Assembly: GCF_014237875.1 (NCBI RefSeq)
Contig: NZ_JACJVJ010000001.1
Location: 1,414,501 to 1,478,500 of the forward strand
DNA from: Parasphingopyxis marina
GTDB lineage: Bacteria > Pseudomonadota > Alphaproteobacteria > Sphingomonadales > Sphingomonadaceae
DNA length: 64,000 nt
Direction: 5' to 3'
Positions within the stretch are counted from its first letter, which is position 1. The number at the start of each line of letters is the position of its first letter. Below the pieces are notes generated by a model that saw only the letters and a program-made list of their open reading frames with translations, was not told the DNA's origin and made no database searches. The position numbers and the translations under genes are program-made. Positions 56,419-64,000 of the stretch are shown here, in pieces.

Positions 56419-56745
56419 CTATTCGCTATCCTCTTCGGCAGCATCGTCTTCGGCCGGGGCGCTCGGTTCGGGATCGGGTTCCCGAGAAGCGCTCGCCGCC
56501 GCCGGTGCCGGCGCGCTCGGCTCGCTACGGGAATCGGCGGGCATCCGGCTTTCCATGCCCATTTCCTCTTCGGCGCCGATCGTGCCGTCGATCAGGGTCG
56601 TGTCGTTGATCGTGCCGTCGCCTTCGCCCGGATCGACATCGGTGACGGCCGTGCTTTCGTCCGAAGTCGTGGCGTCGCCGCCGCCGCCGCATGCCGCCAG
56701 GGTGAGCAGGGCGGATCCGGCCAGAATCGTCATCGATATGCGCAT
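56419..56745 (-). CDS. Putative acidic lipoprotein
   Basis: A 108-residue lipoprotein candidate: signal MRISMTILAGSALLTLAAC with lipobox LAAC (Cys19), followed by GGGG and a long low-complexity acidic part rich in Asp, Glu, Ala, Pro and Ser (GEGDGTINDTT..., SAPAEDDAAEEDSE). No domain is visible. RBS GGGAGA lies 5 bases before the ATG. Such sequences are often disordered surface or periplasmic lipoproteins. Confidence 0.68.
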   Translation of the reverse strand: MRISMTILAGSALLTLAACGGGGDATTSDESTAVTDVDPGEGDGTINDTTLIDGTIGAEEEMGMESRMPADSRSEPSAPAPAAASASREPDPEPSAPAEDDAAEEDSE

Positions 56746-56783
56746 CACTATCTCCCTCATCGCGCGGAATAGCCTTCGCGATT

Positions 56784-57428
56784 TCAGCCTACAAGGCTTT
56801 CCAGAAAGGCCGGGAAGCGCGCGGCGAGCGCATCGTCGACCACCGCCATGTCGGTGGCGAGCCCGAGTTTCTCGAGGCTGGTCACCGGATATTCGGCAAT
56901 GCCGCACGGAACGATGCCGTCGAAATGGGTGAGATCGGGCGCGACATTGATCGCGAAACCGTGAAAACTGACCCAGCGCCGGATACGCACGCCGATCGCG
57001 CCGATCTTGGCTTCGGTGTCCCCGTCATCGGCCCAGATACCGATTCGGCCCTCGGCGCGACGCGCTTCGAGGCCGAGCTCGGCCAGGCTGTCGATCATCC
57101 AGCCTTCCAGCGAATGGACAAAGCCGCGCACGTCCCGCCCGCGTTCCGCAAGGTTGAGCAACACATAGGCGATCCGCTGCCCCGGCCCGTGATAGGTGTA
57201 CCGGCCGCCCCGGCCTGCCGTGAAGACTGGAAAGCTTTCGGCGGACAGCAATTCTTCGGGAACCGCGCTCGTTCCCGCGGTATAGAGCGGCGGATGTTCG
57301 ATCAGCCAGACAAGCTCCTTCGCCTTGCCCTCGTATATCGCCGCCGCCCGCGCTTCCATTGCGGCAAGCGCTTGGGGATAGTCGGTGAGACCGGGCGTCA
57401 CGCGCCACTCGATGCCGTTCTTCTCCAT
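56784..57428 (-). CDS. lipB: Octanoyltransferase (lipoate biosynthesis)
   Basis: A 214-residue LipB. Active-site elements are the Lys141 in [11 protein letters not shown] and the catalytic Cys175 in [15 protein letters not shown]; the [20 protein letters not shown] (about residues 74-93) and [13 protein letters not shown] segments are typical. It transfers octanoyl from ACP to lipoyl domains. It is convergent to nothing and divergent from the following membrane protein gene by 88 bases. Confidence 0.95.
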   Translation of the reverse strand: MEKNGIEWRVTPGLTDYPQALAAMEARAAAIYEGKAKELVWLIEHPPLYTAGTSAVPEELLSAESFPVFTAGRGGRYTYHGPGQRIAYVLLNLAERGRDVRGFVHSLEGWMIDSLAELGLEARRAEGRIGIWADDGDTEAKIGAIGVRIRRWVSFHGFAINVAPDLTHFDGIVPCGIAEYPVTSLEKLGLATDMAVVDDALAARFPAFLESLVG

Positions 57429-57516
57429 CGCCCGCCTAGATGCGGGGCAGGGGCGGGCGGATCAAGGGCGTGAAACGGGGCTTGTGCGTCCGGGCCCAAG
57501 GCCGCATGAAGCCGCC

Positions 57517-58269
57517 ATGGCCGTTCAACACCGATTTTCACCAAGCGCAGGCTGGGACGAGGTCGTCCGCATCACCCGCCGGGAGCTGCAGCTGCTGCTC
57601 GCCATTGCCGGCGTGTTTTTCCTGCTTCCCGCCCTCGTGCTCGGCTATTTCGCGCCGATGCCGCAAGAGACCGAAAGCCTTGAGCAGTTTCTCGCGGCGA
57701 TCCAACCCAGCCTGCCGCTGATGATCGCCGGGGGGCTGGTCTCGATGGTCGGCCAGCTTGCGATGTGGTCGCTGCTGCTGGCGCCGGAACGGATGACGGT
57801 GGGCGAGGCGATCAAGGCCGGGCTGTTGTTCCTTCCCTATTATTTCCTGATCTCGATCTGCGTGAATGCGATGCTGGGCATCGGGTTCCTGCTGCTGATC
57901 CTGCCGGGCGTCTATCTCTGGGCGCGGCTGGCCGCGCTCGGCCCCGCCGCTATCGGCGAGCAGTTGAAATCCCCGGTCGCCGCGATCAAGCGAAGCTTCG
58001 AAGTCACGCAAGGGAACGCCTTCCCGATCGTTGCCTTCATGCTGATCGTGCTGCTGGTGTTTCTCGTCGTCGCGCTGGTCGTTCCCAATGTGATAGGCGC
58101 GATATTGGCGCTGTCCGGCCTCGATATGTCTCCGGGCGGCACTGGCCTGGTGCTGATGGTGACGATCAGCGGGCTGATCCAGGCCGCCGGAACCATGATA
58201 TTCGCGGTCATGGAATTCGTCATCTACCGCCAGCTCACCGGCGTGCCTTCGCCGCAGGTCTTCGGCTAG
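57517..58269 (+). CDS. Multi-pass membrane protein of unknown function
   Basis: A 250-residue protein with about six hydrophobic segments (for example LLAIAGVFFLLPALVLGYF, LMIAGGLVSMVGQLAMWSLLL, FLLLILPGVYLWARLAALG, FPIVAFMLIVLLVFLVVALVV). The order with a short soluble N-terminus (FSPSAGWDEVVRITRRE) and the Pro-Gly break LILPGVYLWARL recalls YciC-type or glycerophosphodiester-membrane-domain proteins, but I cannot assign it. ATG 57517 is chosen; upstream in-frame starts lie in the lipB promoter region. The stop overlaps the convergent GNAT gene. Confidence 0.78.
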   Translation: MAVQHRFSPSAGWDEVVRITRRELQLLLAIAGVFFLLPALVLGYFAPMPQETESLEQFLAAIQPSLPLMIAGGLVSMVGQLAMWSLLLAPERMTVGEAIKAGLLFLPYYFLISICVNAMLGIGFLLLILPGVYLWARLAALGPAAIGEQLKSPVAAIKRSFEVTQGNAFPIVAFMLIVLLVFLVVALVVPNVIGAILALSGLDMSPGGTGLVLMVTISGLIQAAGTMIFAVMEFVIYRQLTGVPSPQVFG

Positions 58270-58853
58270 CTTTCCCGGATAGGGATGTGCGGCGCGAAAG
58301 TGCGCGGCAGCAATCCCGTCAGGCGCGGATCGGGAAAGGTTTCGACCGCCTGTCCGCGTGCCGTGAACCCGCAGCTCTGATAAAAGCCGAGCGCCGCCGG
58401 ATGATCCAGCGTGCAGGTATGGACATTAACGCGCGCGATATCGGCCCGCCAGGCCCGCACTAGCGCCTGCGCCATAAGCCAGCGGCCATGCCCCTTGCCG
58501 GCGAGTTCCGGAACAAGGCCCAGATAGGAAAGCTCGCATTGGCCCCCTTCGCGGAAATCGAGTTCGAGCATTCCGACCTCGATCCCGCGCGGATCCTCGA
58601 CCGCATAGACCTCGATAGCCTCATCGCCGATAATTGCCCGCAATTCCCCGTCGTCCATCGTCAGGCGGGAAAACCAGAGCCACGGCCCGCCGACACGTTC
58701 GAACAATATCCGGTATTTGACCGGATCGACCGGTTGCCAGCGTTTGAGCCGCAAGCGCGAATCCGGCATCGGCGCGGGCCTGGGCCGTTCGCGCATGTCG
58801 AGATAGGTGACGATCGCGCCGAGTTCGCCGGGTTTGAGCATCGTCAGGCCCAT
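58266..58853 (-). CDS. GNAT family N-acetyltransferase
   Basis: A 195-residue acetyltransferase. The acetyl-CoA loop is LVPELAGKGHGRWLMAQAL (about residues 118-136), and the C-terminal HPAALGFYQSCGFTARG is the usual beta-7 hairpin. The N-terminal 50 residues are extra (LGAIVTYLDMRERP...), similar to family members with a DUF-like beginning. Substrate unknown. The gene ends across the stop of the membrane protein and is followed, in its own direction, by nothing further; hemF lies upstream. Confidence 0.85.
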   Translation of the reverse strand: MGLTMLKPGELGAIVTYLDMRERPRPAPMPDSRLRLKRWQPVDPVKYRILFERVGGPWLWFSRLTMDDGELRAIIGDEAIEVYAVEDPRGIEVGMLELDFREGGQCELSYLGLVPELAGKGHGRWLMAQALVRAWRADIARVNVHTCTLDHPAALGFYQSCGFTARGQAVETFPDPRLTGLLPRTFAPHIPIRES

Positions 58854-58871
58854 CGCTTCAGCCCCCTGCGC

Positions 58872-59738
58872 TCACGACCAGGTGGCGAGCGGCGGCAGAC
58901 TCATCAGGATCGCGTCGATATTGCCGCCGGTCTTGAGGCCGAACAGGGTGCCGCGATCATAGACGAGGTTGAACTCCGCATAACGGCCCCGCCATTCGAG
59001 CATCCGGGCGCGATCCGCCTCGTCGAACTCCTGCGCCATGCGCTTGCGGACGATGGCCGGAAAGGCTTTCAGAAAGGCGTCGCCCACCGCCTGCGAGAAG
59101 GCGAGATGGGCCTGGAAATCCGCTTCAGTGTCGATTTCGAGATGGTCGTAGAAGATGCCGCCAACGCCGCGCGCGACGTTGCGGTGGGGGATCCAGAAAT
59201 AATCGTCGGCCCATTTGGAAAATTTCGCATAGTCGCCCGGATCGTGCGCATCGCAGGCCTTGAACAATTGCGCATGGAAGAAATCGGTGTCTTCCTTGCA
59301 GGGGATCGGCGGATTGAGGTCCGCGCCGCCGCCGAACCAGCGCTTGGTGGTGGTGAGGAAGCGCAGGTTCATATGCACGGCGGGCACATGCGGGTTCGCC
59401 ATATGCGCGACCAGGCTGATGCCGGTCGCGAAGAAACGCGGATCGTCGCCCGCGCCATGGATCGTCTTGGCGAATTCCGGGTTGAACTGGCCCGACACCG
59501 TCGAAACATTCACCCCGGCCTTCTCGAACACCGCGCCGCGTATCGTGCCGCGTACGCCGCCACCGCCCGGCATGCCGGTTTCGTCGGGCCGTTCCCAGGG
59601 CGTATATTCGAAGCAGGCGTCGCTGCCGGCTTCCCTTTCGATGGCTTCGAACTCGGCGCAGATCCGGTCGCGCAGCGCTTCGAACGCGGTGCGCGCGGCT
59701 TTTTGCTGGGGATCGAGTGCGATTGCAGGCGCGGTCAT
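58872..59738 (-). CDS. hemF: Oxygen-dependent coproporphyrinogen-III oxidase
   Basis: A 288-residue HemF. Conserved segments are visible: TPWERPDETGMPGGGGVRGTIRG, FEKAGVNVSTVSG, ATGISLVAHMANPHVPAVHMNLRFL, WFGGGADLNPP, FCxxx-like FKACDAHD, RGVGGIFYDHLE and MLEWRGRYAEFNLVYDRGTLFGLKTGGNIDAILMSLPP. It makes protoporphyrinogen IX with O2. The start MTAPAIALDP at 59738 overlaps the trmL stop by 4 bases; a longer start at 59747 is less likely. Confidence 0.96.
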   Translation of the reverse strand: MTAPAIALDPQQKAARTAFEALRDRICAEFEAIEREAGSDACFEYTPWERPDETGMPGGGGVRGTIRGAVFEKAGVNVSTVSGQFNPEFAKTIHGAGDDPRFFATGISLVAHMANPHVPAVHMNLRFLTTTKRWFGGGADLNPPIPCKEDTDFFHAQLFKACDAHDPGDYAKFSKWADDYFWIPHRNVARGVGGIFYDHLEIDTEADFQAHLAFSQAVGDAFLKAFPAIVRKRMAQEFDEADRARMLEWRGRYAEFNLVYDRGTLFGLKTGGNIDAILMSLPPLATWS

Positions 59739-60184
59739 TCGGGCCAATCTCCTGTCTGTCTCAGCGCTTCGCCGAGCGCGATGCCCGTTGCGATAGCGAC
59801 ATTCAAGGACCGAAAGCCCGCTCGCATCGGAATCCTGATTCTCAGCCCCGCAGCCTCGTGAACCTCGGGCGGGACGCCGGCCGTTTCAGACCCGGCGAGC
59901 AGCACGTCGCCGGGTTCGAATCGCGCATCGGGCAGGGCGGTGCCCCCATCCACCGTCAGCAGGACGAGTCTGCCCGGCGCCGAATCGCGGAACGCTTGCC
60001 AGTCGGCGTGGCGGCGAATCTCCGCCCGCGCGGCATAGTCCATCCCGGCCCGCTTCAATTTGCGGTCCGAAAAGGGAAAGCCGCAGGGTTCGACGATGTC
60101 GACGGGCACGCCGAAACAGGCCGCCATCCTCAGGATCGTGCCGACATTTCCGGCGATATCGGGCTGGTAAAGGGCGATACGCAT
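59735..60184 (-). CDS. trmL: tRNA (cytidine(34)-2'-O)-methyltransferase
   Basis: A 149-residue SPOUT methyltransferase. The opening MRIALYQPDIAGNVGTILRMAACFGVPVDIVEPCGFP, the middle RHADWQAFRD and the knot motif DVLLAGSETAGVPPEVHEAAGLRIRIPMRAGFRSLNVAIATGIALGEALRQ are those of TrmL (YibK). It methylates the wobble base of tRNA-Leu. It is divergent from petA across about 160 bases that show nothing obvious beyond AT-poor sequence. Confidence 0.95.
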   Translation of the reverse strand: MRIALYQPDIAGNVGTILRMAACFGVPVDIVEPCGFPFSDRKLKRAGMDYAARAEIRRHADWQAFRDSAPGRLVLLTVDGGTALPDARFEPGDVLLAGSETAGVPPEVHEAAGLRIRIPMRAGFRSLNVAIATGIALGEALRQTGDWPE

Positions 60185-60347
60185 GGCGGCCTGTTTGGCG
60201 TGCCCGGAAAGATGTCACAACCCGGTCAAAAACGCTGTTGGCAAATGGGGCAAAGGGCGGCTATCAGGCGCGCCAAGCCGCCGGGGCATGGGTCGCGACC
60301 CGTTCTGATTGCCTCGGTGTCGTGTAGAACCACAAAGGCCCGAGGGA

Positions 60348-60920
60348 ATGGCGACAGCAGAGCATAGCGAACAGCCGGCAGGCGAAGCGCAGGCCGGAGA
60401 CGGTGTACGGCGCAGGGATTTCCTGAATGTTGCGGCGGTAAGTGTTGCCGGCGTCGGCGGGGCGATCGCCCTGTTGCCGCTGATCAACCAGATGAACCCG
60501 TCGGCGGACGTCCTCGCGCTGTCGTCGATCGATGTCGATCTGTCGGCGATCGAGGCGGGTCAGGCGATCAAGACGATGTGGCGCAAGCAGCCGCTGTTCA
60601 TCCGCAACCTCACTGCGGCCGAAATCGCTGAAGCCGATGCGGTGCCGCTGTCCGATTTGCGCGATCCGGAAACGCTGACCGAGCGTACGATCGAGGGGCA
60701 TGAAAACTGGCTCATCACCCTGGCGGTCTGCACCCATCTCGGCTGCGTGCCGCTGGGCGCGGGCGAGGGCGAGAACAAGGGCGATTACGGGGGCTATTTC
60801 TGCCCCTGCCACGGTTCGCACTATGATACCGCCGCGCGCATCCGCAAAGGACCGGCGCCGCGCAATCTCGCGGTGCCCGAATATGAATTCACTTCCGACA
60901 CAACCGTCACGATCGGCTGA
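60348..60920 (+). CDS. petA: Ubiquinol-cytochrome c reductase Rieske iron-sulfur subunit
   Basis: A 190-residue Rieske protein. A twin-arginine signal RRRDFL (residues 21-26) precedes the single membrane helix [17 protein letters not shown]; the [2Fe-2S] boxes are CTHLGC (Cys128, His130, Cys133) and CPCHGS (Cys152, Cys154, His155). It accepts electrons from ubiquinol in the bc1 complex of the inner membrane. The RBS CGAGGGA precedes ATG 60348. First gene of petABC. Confidence 0.96.
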   Translation: MATAEHSEQPAGEAQAGDGVRRRDFLNVAAVSVAGVGGAIALLPLINQMNPSADVLALSSIDVDLSAIEAGQAIKTMWRKQPLFIRNLTAAEIAEADAVPLSDLRDPETLTERTIEGHENWLITLAVCTHLGCVPLGAGEGENKGDYGGYFCPCHGSHYDTAARIRKGPAPRNLAVPEYEFTSDTTVTIG

Positions 60921-60931
60921 GGCAGGATATC

Positions 60932-62212
60932 ATGAGCTTTCCCTGGGCTGAGCAGTACAACCCGACCAATCCCCTGATGAAATGGGTCGACGAGAGGCTG
61001 CCTCTGCCGCGTCTCGTCTACAATGCGGTCGGTTCGGGCTATCCGGTACCGCGCAATCTCAACTATTTCTGGAATTTCGGCGTCCTTGCGGGGCTCGCGC
61101 TCGTTATCCAGATCGTGACCGGCATCGTGCTCGCGATGCACTATGCGGCGAACGCGGACATCGCCTTCGCCTCGGTCGAGCATATCATGCGCGACGTGAA
61201 TTCGGGCTGGCTGATGCGCTATCTGCACGCCAACGGCGCCAGCTTCTTCTTCATCGTCGTCTATCTGCATATTTTCCGCGGCCTCTATTACGGTTCCTAC
61301 AAGGCGCCGCGCGAGATGATCTGGCTGCTGGGCCTCGTCATCTTCCTGCTGATGATGGCCACCGGCTTCATGGGCTATGTGCTTCCCTGGGGGCAGATGA
61401 GCTTCTGGGGTGCGCAGGTTATCACCGGCCTGTTCGAGGCGATTCCCGTGATCGGCGCACCGATCAAGCAGTGGCTGCTGGGCGGCTTCGCGCCGGACAA
61501 TGCCTCGCTCAACCGTTTCTTCTCGCTCCACTATCTGCTGCCCTTCGTGATCGCGGGCGTCGTGATCCTGCACATCTGGGCGCTGCACATCCCGGGTTCG
61601 TCCAACCCGACGGGCATCGAGGTGAAGGGGCCGCAGGATACGGTGCCGTTCCATCCTTACTATACGGCGAAGGACGGCTTCGGCGTCGGCGTGTTCCTGA
61701 TCCTGCTTGCGATCATGGTGTTCTTCTTCCCGAATTTTCTTGGCCATGCCGACAATTATATCGAGGCGAACCCGCTCTCGACCCCGGCGCATATCGTTCC
61801 CGAATGGTATTTCTGGCCGTTCTACGCGATCCTGCGCGCCTTCACGGTGGATTTCATCCTGCCGGCGAAGCTGTGGGGCGTGCTGGCGATGTTTGGTTCG
61901 ATCCTGCTGCTCTTCTTCCTGCCCTGGCTGGACAAGTCTCCGGTTCGCTCCGGCAGGTTCCGGCCGCAGTTCAAGATCTGGTTCTGGGTGCTGGTGCTCG
62001 ACGTGCTGGTTCTCGGCTGGTGCGGTGGCGCGCCCGCCGAAGAGCCCTATGTCATGATCAGCCAGCTGGCCTCGATCTACTATTTCGCTCACTTCCTCAT
62101 CCTGCTGCCGCTGATTTCGCGCACAGAGCGGCCGATGCCGCTGCCGAATTCGATCACCGAGGCGGTGCTCGGCAAGGATGACGACGCGGCCCAGCCCGCG
62201 CCGGCCGAATAA
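60932..62212 (+). CDS. petB: Cytochrome b subunit of bc1 complex
   Basis: A 426-residue cytochrome b with eight membrane helices. Heme-ligand regions are [17 protein letters not shown] and [26 protein letters not shown] in the N-terminal half (helices B and D), and the Qo-site [15 protein letters not shown]. It catalyses quinol oxidation and quinone reduction. It follows petA by 11 bases with its own RBS-like GGCAGGATATC. Confidence 0.97.
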   Translation: MSFPWAEQYNPTNPLMKWVDERLPLPRLVYNAVGSGYPVPRNLNYFWNFGVLAGLALVIQIVTGIVLAMHYAANADIAFASVEHIMRDVNSGWLMRYLHANGASFFFIVVYLHIFRGLYYGSYKAPREMIWLLGLVIFLLMMATGFMGYVLPWGQMSFWGAQVITGLFEAIPVIGAPIKQWLLGGFAPDNASLNRFFSLHYLLPFVIAGVVILHIWALHIPGSSNPTGIEVKGPQDTVPFHPYYTAKDGFGVGVFLILLAIMVFFFPNFLGHADNYIEANPLSTPAHIVPEWYFWPFYAILRAFTVDFILPAKLWGVLAMFGSILLLFFLPWLDKSPVRSGRFRPQFKIWFWVLVLDVLVLGWCGGAPAEEPYVMISQLASIYYFAHFLILLPLISRTERPMPLPNSITEAVLGKDDDAAQPAPAE

Positions 62213-62225
62213 GGGGCTCGACACA

Positions 62226-63059
62226 ATGGTTCGCATTCTCGGATTTCTCGTCGGTCTCGGTTTCTGCGGGGTCCTGTTCTATTCGCTGATTGTCGGCGCG
62301 GTCGCCTATATCAGCGAGCCGCCGGTCGAATCGGTGGAACATGAATTCCATCGCCATGCCGAGCCCATCAGCTTCGCCAGCGACGGCGCGTTCGGTCGTT
62401 TCGACCGCCAGCAGCTGCAACGCGGCTTCCAAGTCTACAAGGAAGTCTGCGCCGCCTGCCACTCGCTGCGCTATGTCGCGTTCCGCAATCTGGAGGAAAT
62501 CGGCTTCAGCGAGGCCGAAGTCGATGCGATCGCCGATCAGTGGCAGATCCAGGTGCCGGCGGTGAACGAGGAAACGGGCGAGGTGACGACGCGCAACGCG
62601 GTCGCGGCCGATCACTTCCCGAGCGTCTATGCCAATGAAGTCGCCGCCCGCGCCGCCAACAACAACGCGCTTCCGCCCGATCTTTCGCTGATCACCAAGG
62701 CGCGCGAGGGCGGTGCCGCCTATATCCATTCGCTGCTTACCGGCTATCAGGATCCGCCCGAAGACCTTCCCGAAGCGAATCGTCCTGGCACTGGGCTTCA
62801 CTACAATCCCTATTTCGCCAACCTCAACCTCGCCATGCCGGCGCCGCTGACGGCGGACGGACAGGTGAGCTATGCGGACGGTACCGAGGCCACGGTCGAG
62901 CAGATGTCGCGCGACGTGACGGCCTTCCTGATCTGGACGGCGGAACCGCGGATGGAAGCGCGCAAATCGCTCGGCTGGGCGGTGCTGATCTTCCTCGTCT
63001 TCGCGACCGCGCTGGCCTTCCTTGCCTATAAGAATGTCTGGCGCGACACGAAGCATTGA
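62226..63059 (+). CDS. petC: Cytochrome c1 subunit of bc1 complex
   Basis: A 277-residue cytochrome c1. After an N-terminal hydrophobic signal (LGFLVGLGFCGVLFYSLIVGAVAYI) the heme is attached at Cys75-x-x-Cys78-His79 (VCAACHSL); the distal Met ligand is probably in NLAMPAP near residue 205. A C-terminal anchor (AVLIFLVFATALAFLAYKN) holds it in the membrane. The ATG at 62226 lies 14 bases after petB. The stop overlaps the start of apt. Confidence 0.96.
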   Translation: MVRILGFLVGLGFCGVLFYSLIVGAVAYISEPPVESVEHEFHRHAEPISFASDGAFGRFDRQQLQRGFQVYKEVCAACHSLRYVAFRNLEEIGFSEAEVDAIADQWQIQVPAVNEETGEVTTRNAVAADHFPSVYANEVAARAANNNALPPDLSLITKAREGGAAYIHSLLTGYQDPPEDLPEANRPGTGLHYNPYFANLNLAMPAPLTADGQVSYADGTEATVEQMSRDVTAFLIWTAEPRMEARKSLGWAVLIFLVFATALAFLAYKNVWRDTKH

Positions 63060-63076
63060 GCGGGGCATTGAGCGGC
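63053..63076 (+). repeat. Tandem 12-base duplication at the petC/apt junction
   Basis: GCATTGAGCGGG (63053-63064) is followed at once by GCATTGAGCGGC (63065-63076), 11 of 12 bases identical. Each unit carries one TTG that could start apt. It is in frame, so the duplication adds 4 residues if the first start is used. Confidence 0.75.
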
Positions 63077-63607
63077 GATAATTCCGACCTCAAGGCACTG
63101 ATCCGGACGATTCCGGATTTCCCGACCCAGGGGATCCAGTTTCGCGATATCACGACCCTGCTGCTCGACGCGGAGGGGTTCGCGCTGACGATCGAGCGCA
63201 TGACGGCGATGGTGGACGGTCCGATCGACGCGGTGGCGGCGATCGAGGCGCGTGGCTTCGTATTCGGCGCGGCCATTGCCCGGGAAATCGGCGCGGGGAT
63301 CGTCCTCGTCCGCAAGCGCGGCAAGCTGCCGGGCGGCACGGTCTCGGTGGACTATGCGCTCGAATATGGTTCCGACAGCCTGGAGATGCACGACGACGCG
63401 ATCCCGCAAGGCGCGCGCGTGTTGGTCGTCGACGATCTGATCGCCACGGGCGGCACCGTGCTTGCTGCGGTCAAGCTGCTGCGCGGCGCGGGGGCGGAAG
63501 TCGGCCAGTCGCTGTTCGTCATCGACCTGCCCGATCTCGGCGGCTCGGCAAAGCTCCGGGAAGCCGGGGTTTCGTCCGATTCGCTCTTCGAATTCGAAGG
63601 CGATTGA
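63056..63607 (+). CDS. apt: Adenine phosphoribosyltransferase
   Basis: A 183-residue Apt. The core begins DLKALIRTIPDFPTQGIQFRDITTLL, and the PRPP-binding motif VLVVDDLIATGGTVLA (about residues 122-137) is intact. It salvages adenine to AMP. There is no ATG or GTG in a suitable place: TTG 63056 overlaps the petC stop and a second in-frame TTG lies at 63068, inside a tandem 12-base repeat, giving a normal-length protein of 179 residues. Either start is possible. Confidence 0.92.
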   Translation: MSGALSGDNSDLKALIRTIPDFPTQGIQFRDITTLLLDAEGFALTIERMTAMVDGPIDAVAAIEARGFVFGAAIAREIGAGIVLVRKRGKLPGGTVSVDYALEYGSDSLEMHDDAIPQGARVLVVDDLIATGGTVLAAVKLLRGAGAEVGQSLFVIDLPDLGGSAKLREAGVSSDSLFEFEGD

Positions 63608-63623
63608 ACGCCCGTTGGGTGGC

Positions 63624-64000
63624 CTATTCCGCGGGCCGCGTGCGGATCAAGCCGATCGTCTTCAGGGTCATCACCGGTTCGTCGTCCTGGTTGAAGACGG
63701 TGATCTTGCTCTTGAACGAACCCATTTCGGGCCGGCTGCGCGAGGGCGTCTTTTCGACGATTTCGGTCTCGCAGCGCAACGTGTCACCCGGATAAACGGG
63801 CTTCAGCCAGCGCAATTCATCGACGCCGGGCGAGCCGAGGCTCGCCTGTTTCTTGTCGCCCATATTGTCGACGATCATCCGCATGGTCATCGCGCAGCTG
63901 TGCCAGCCAGAGGCGGAAAGCCTGCCGAAAAACGTCTTCGCCGCCGCCTCGTCGTCGAGGTGAAAGGGCTGGGGATCGTAGAGGGATGCGAAGGCGATCA
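63624..64000 (-). CDS. MaoC-like dehydratase, 5' end outside window
   Basis: The frame is open to the end of the window on the minus strand, so the 5' end is cut off. The visible 125 residues form a hot-dog fold: ASLYDPQPFHLDDEAAKTFFG (the dehydratase Asp/His pair region), SGWHSCAMTMRMIVD, PVYPGDTLRCETEIVEK, and ITVFNQDDEPVMTLKTIGLIRTRPAE at the end. Such MaoC proteins hydrate enoyl-CoA thioesters. The stop lies 17 bases after the convergent apt stop. Confidence 0.88.
   Translation of the reverse strand, partial: IAFASLYDPQPFHLDDEAAAKTFFGRLSASGWHSCAMTMRMIVDNMGDKKQASLGSPGVDELRWLKPVYPGDTLRCETEIVEKTPSRSRPEMGSFKSKITVFNQDDEPVMTLKTIGLIRTRPAE

Noticed and set aside
59900-59930. GGGTTCGAATCG, resembling a tRNA T-loop
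   Set aside because: No acceptor stem or anticodon arm can be formed around it and it lies within trmL coding sequence.

Overview
The window is chromosomal DNA of an alphaproteobacterium, most likely of the order Sphingomonadales. The basis is mixed. What I see is high GC coding DNA with short intergenic gaps, a GcrA cell-cycle regulator, a UPF0262 protein, a compact petABC bc1 operon, a KpsC-type Kdo transferase, ATGA-type gene overlaps and the palindromic intergenic repeat CGTCATCCTGA...TCAGCATGACG. That this combination is common in sphingomonads is general knowledge. The genus cannot be fixed from the sequence alone. I found no rRNA, tRNA, CRISPR array, recognisable IS transposase, prophage or defence island; this is mostly core metabolic and housekeeping DNA.

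Layout. (1) 1-28 kb is a catabolic block for acyl-CoA compounds. It opens with the 3' end of a biotin-dependent acyl-CoA carboxylase alpha subunit (probably methylcrotonyl-CoA carboxylase), then crotonases, a DECR2-like reductase, an acyl-CoA ligase and an almost complete valine and propionyl-CoA route: isobutyryl-CoA dehydrogenase, enoyl-CoA hydratase, 3-hydroxyisobutyryl-CoA hydrolase, mmsB, mmsA, pccB/pccA, mce and methylmalonyl-CoA mutase. The biotin synthase gene sits between the mutase and pccA, so cofactor supply is genetically tied to the biotin enzyme. A glpD-glpK-cytochrome b561 operon closes the block. (2) 28.8-35.2 kb holds rnr, an unusual metallo-beta-lactamase-fold lipoprotein, and a minus-strand operon UPF0262 - GH25 lysozyme - degenerate GH25 - dcd. 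(3) 35.3-43.4 kb carries dnaB, recO, leuB, a PLP dehydratase, and a tightly overlapping metZ-apaG-lysR-GNAT operon. (4) 42.9-47.5 kb, minus strand, carries TM2 protein, parE, a phytanoyl-CoA-dioxygenase-like protein, a small orphan and gcrA. (5) 47.5-53.5 kb, plus strand, carries an ABC-2 permease, argD-argF-hslO, a DUF3617 protein, and queC-queE. (6) 53.5-60.2 kb holds kpsC, secreted orphans, lipB, a membrane protein, GNAT, hemF and trmL. (7) 60.3-63.6 kb is petABC-apt, followed by the 3' part of a MaoC-like dehydratase gene that runs off the window.

The region that looks least ordinary is 14.2-15.6 kb. An AT-rich membrane-protein gene overlaps the end of pccB, dispersed palindromic repeats lie on both sides of mce, and a 36-base copy of the first 12 codons of mce, with its own good ribosome binding site, lies about 400 bp upstream of the intact gene and is followed by DNA I cannot assign. 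Other points worth testing are the degenerate GH25 paralogue, the altered metal site of the MBL lipoprotein, the different catalytic signatures of four crotonase paralogues, and leader hairpins before argD and metZ. I did not find convincing evidence for a wholly new multi-gene system.
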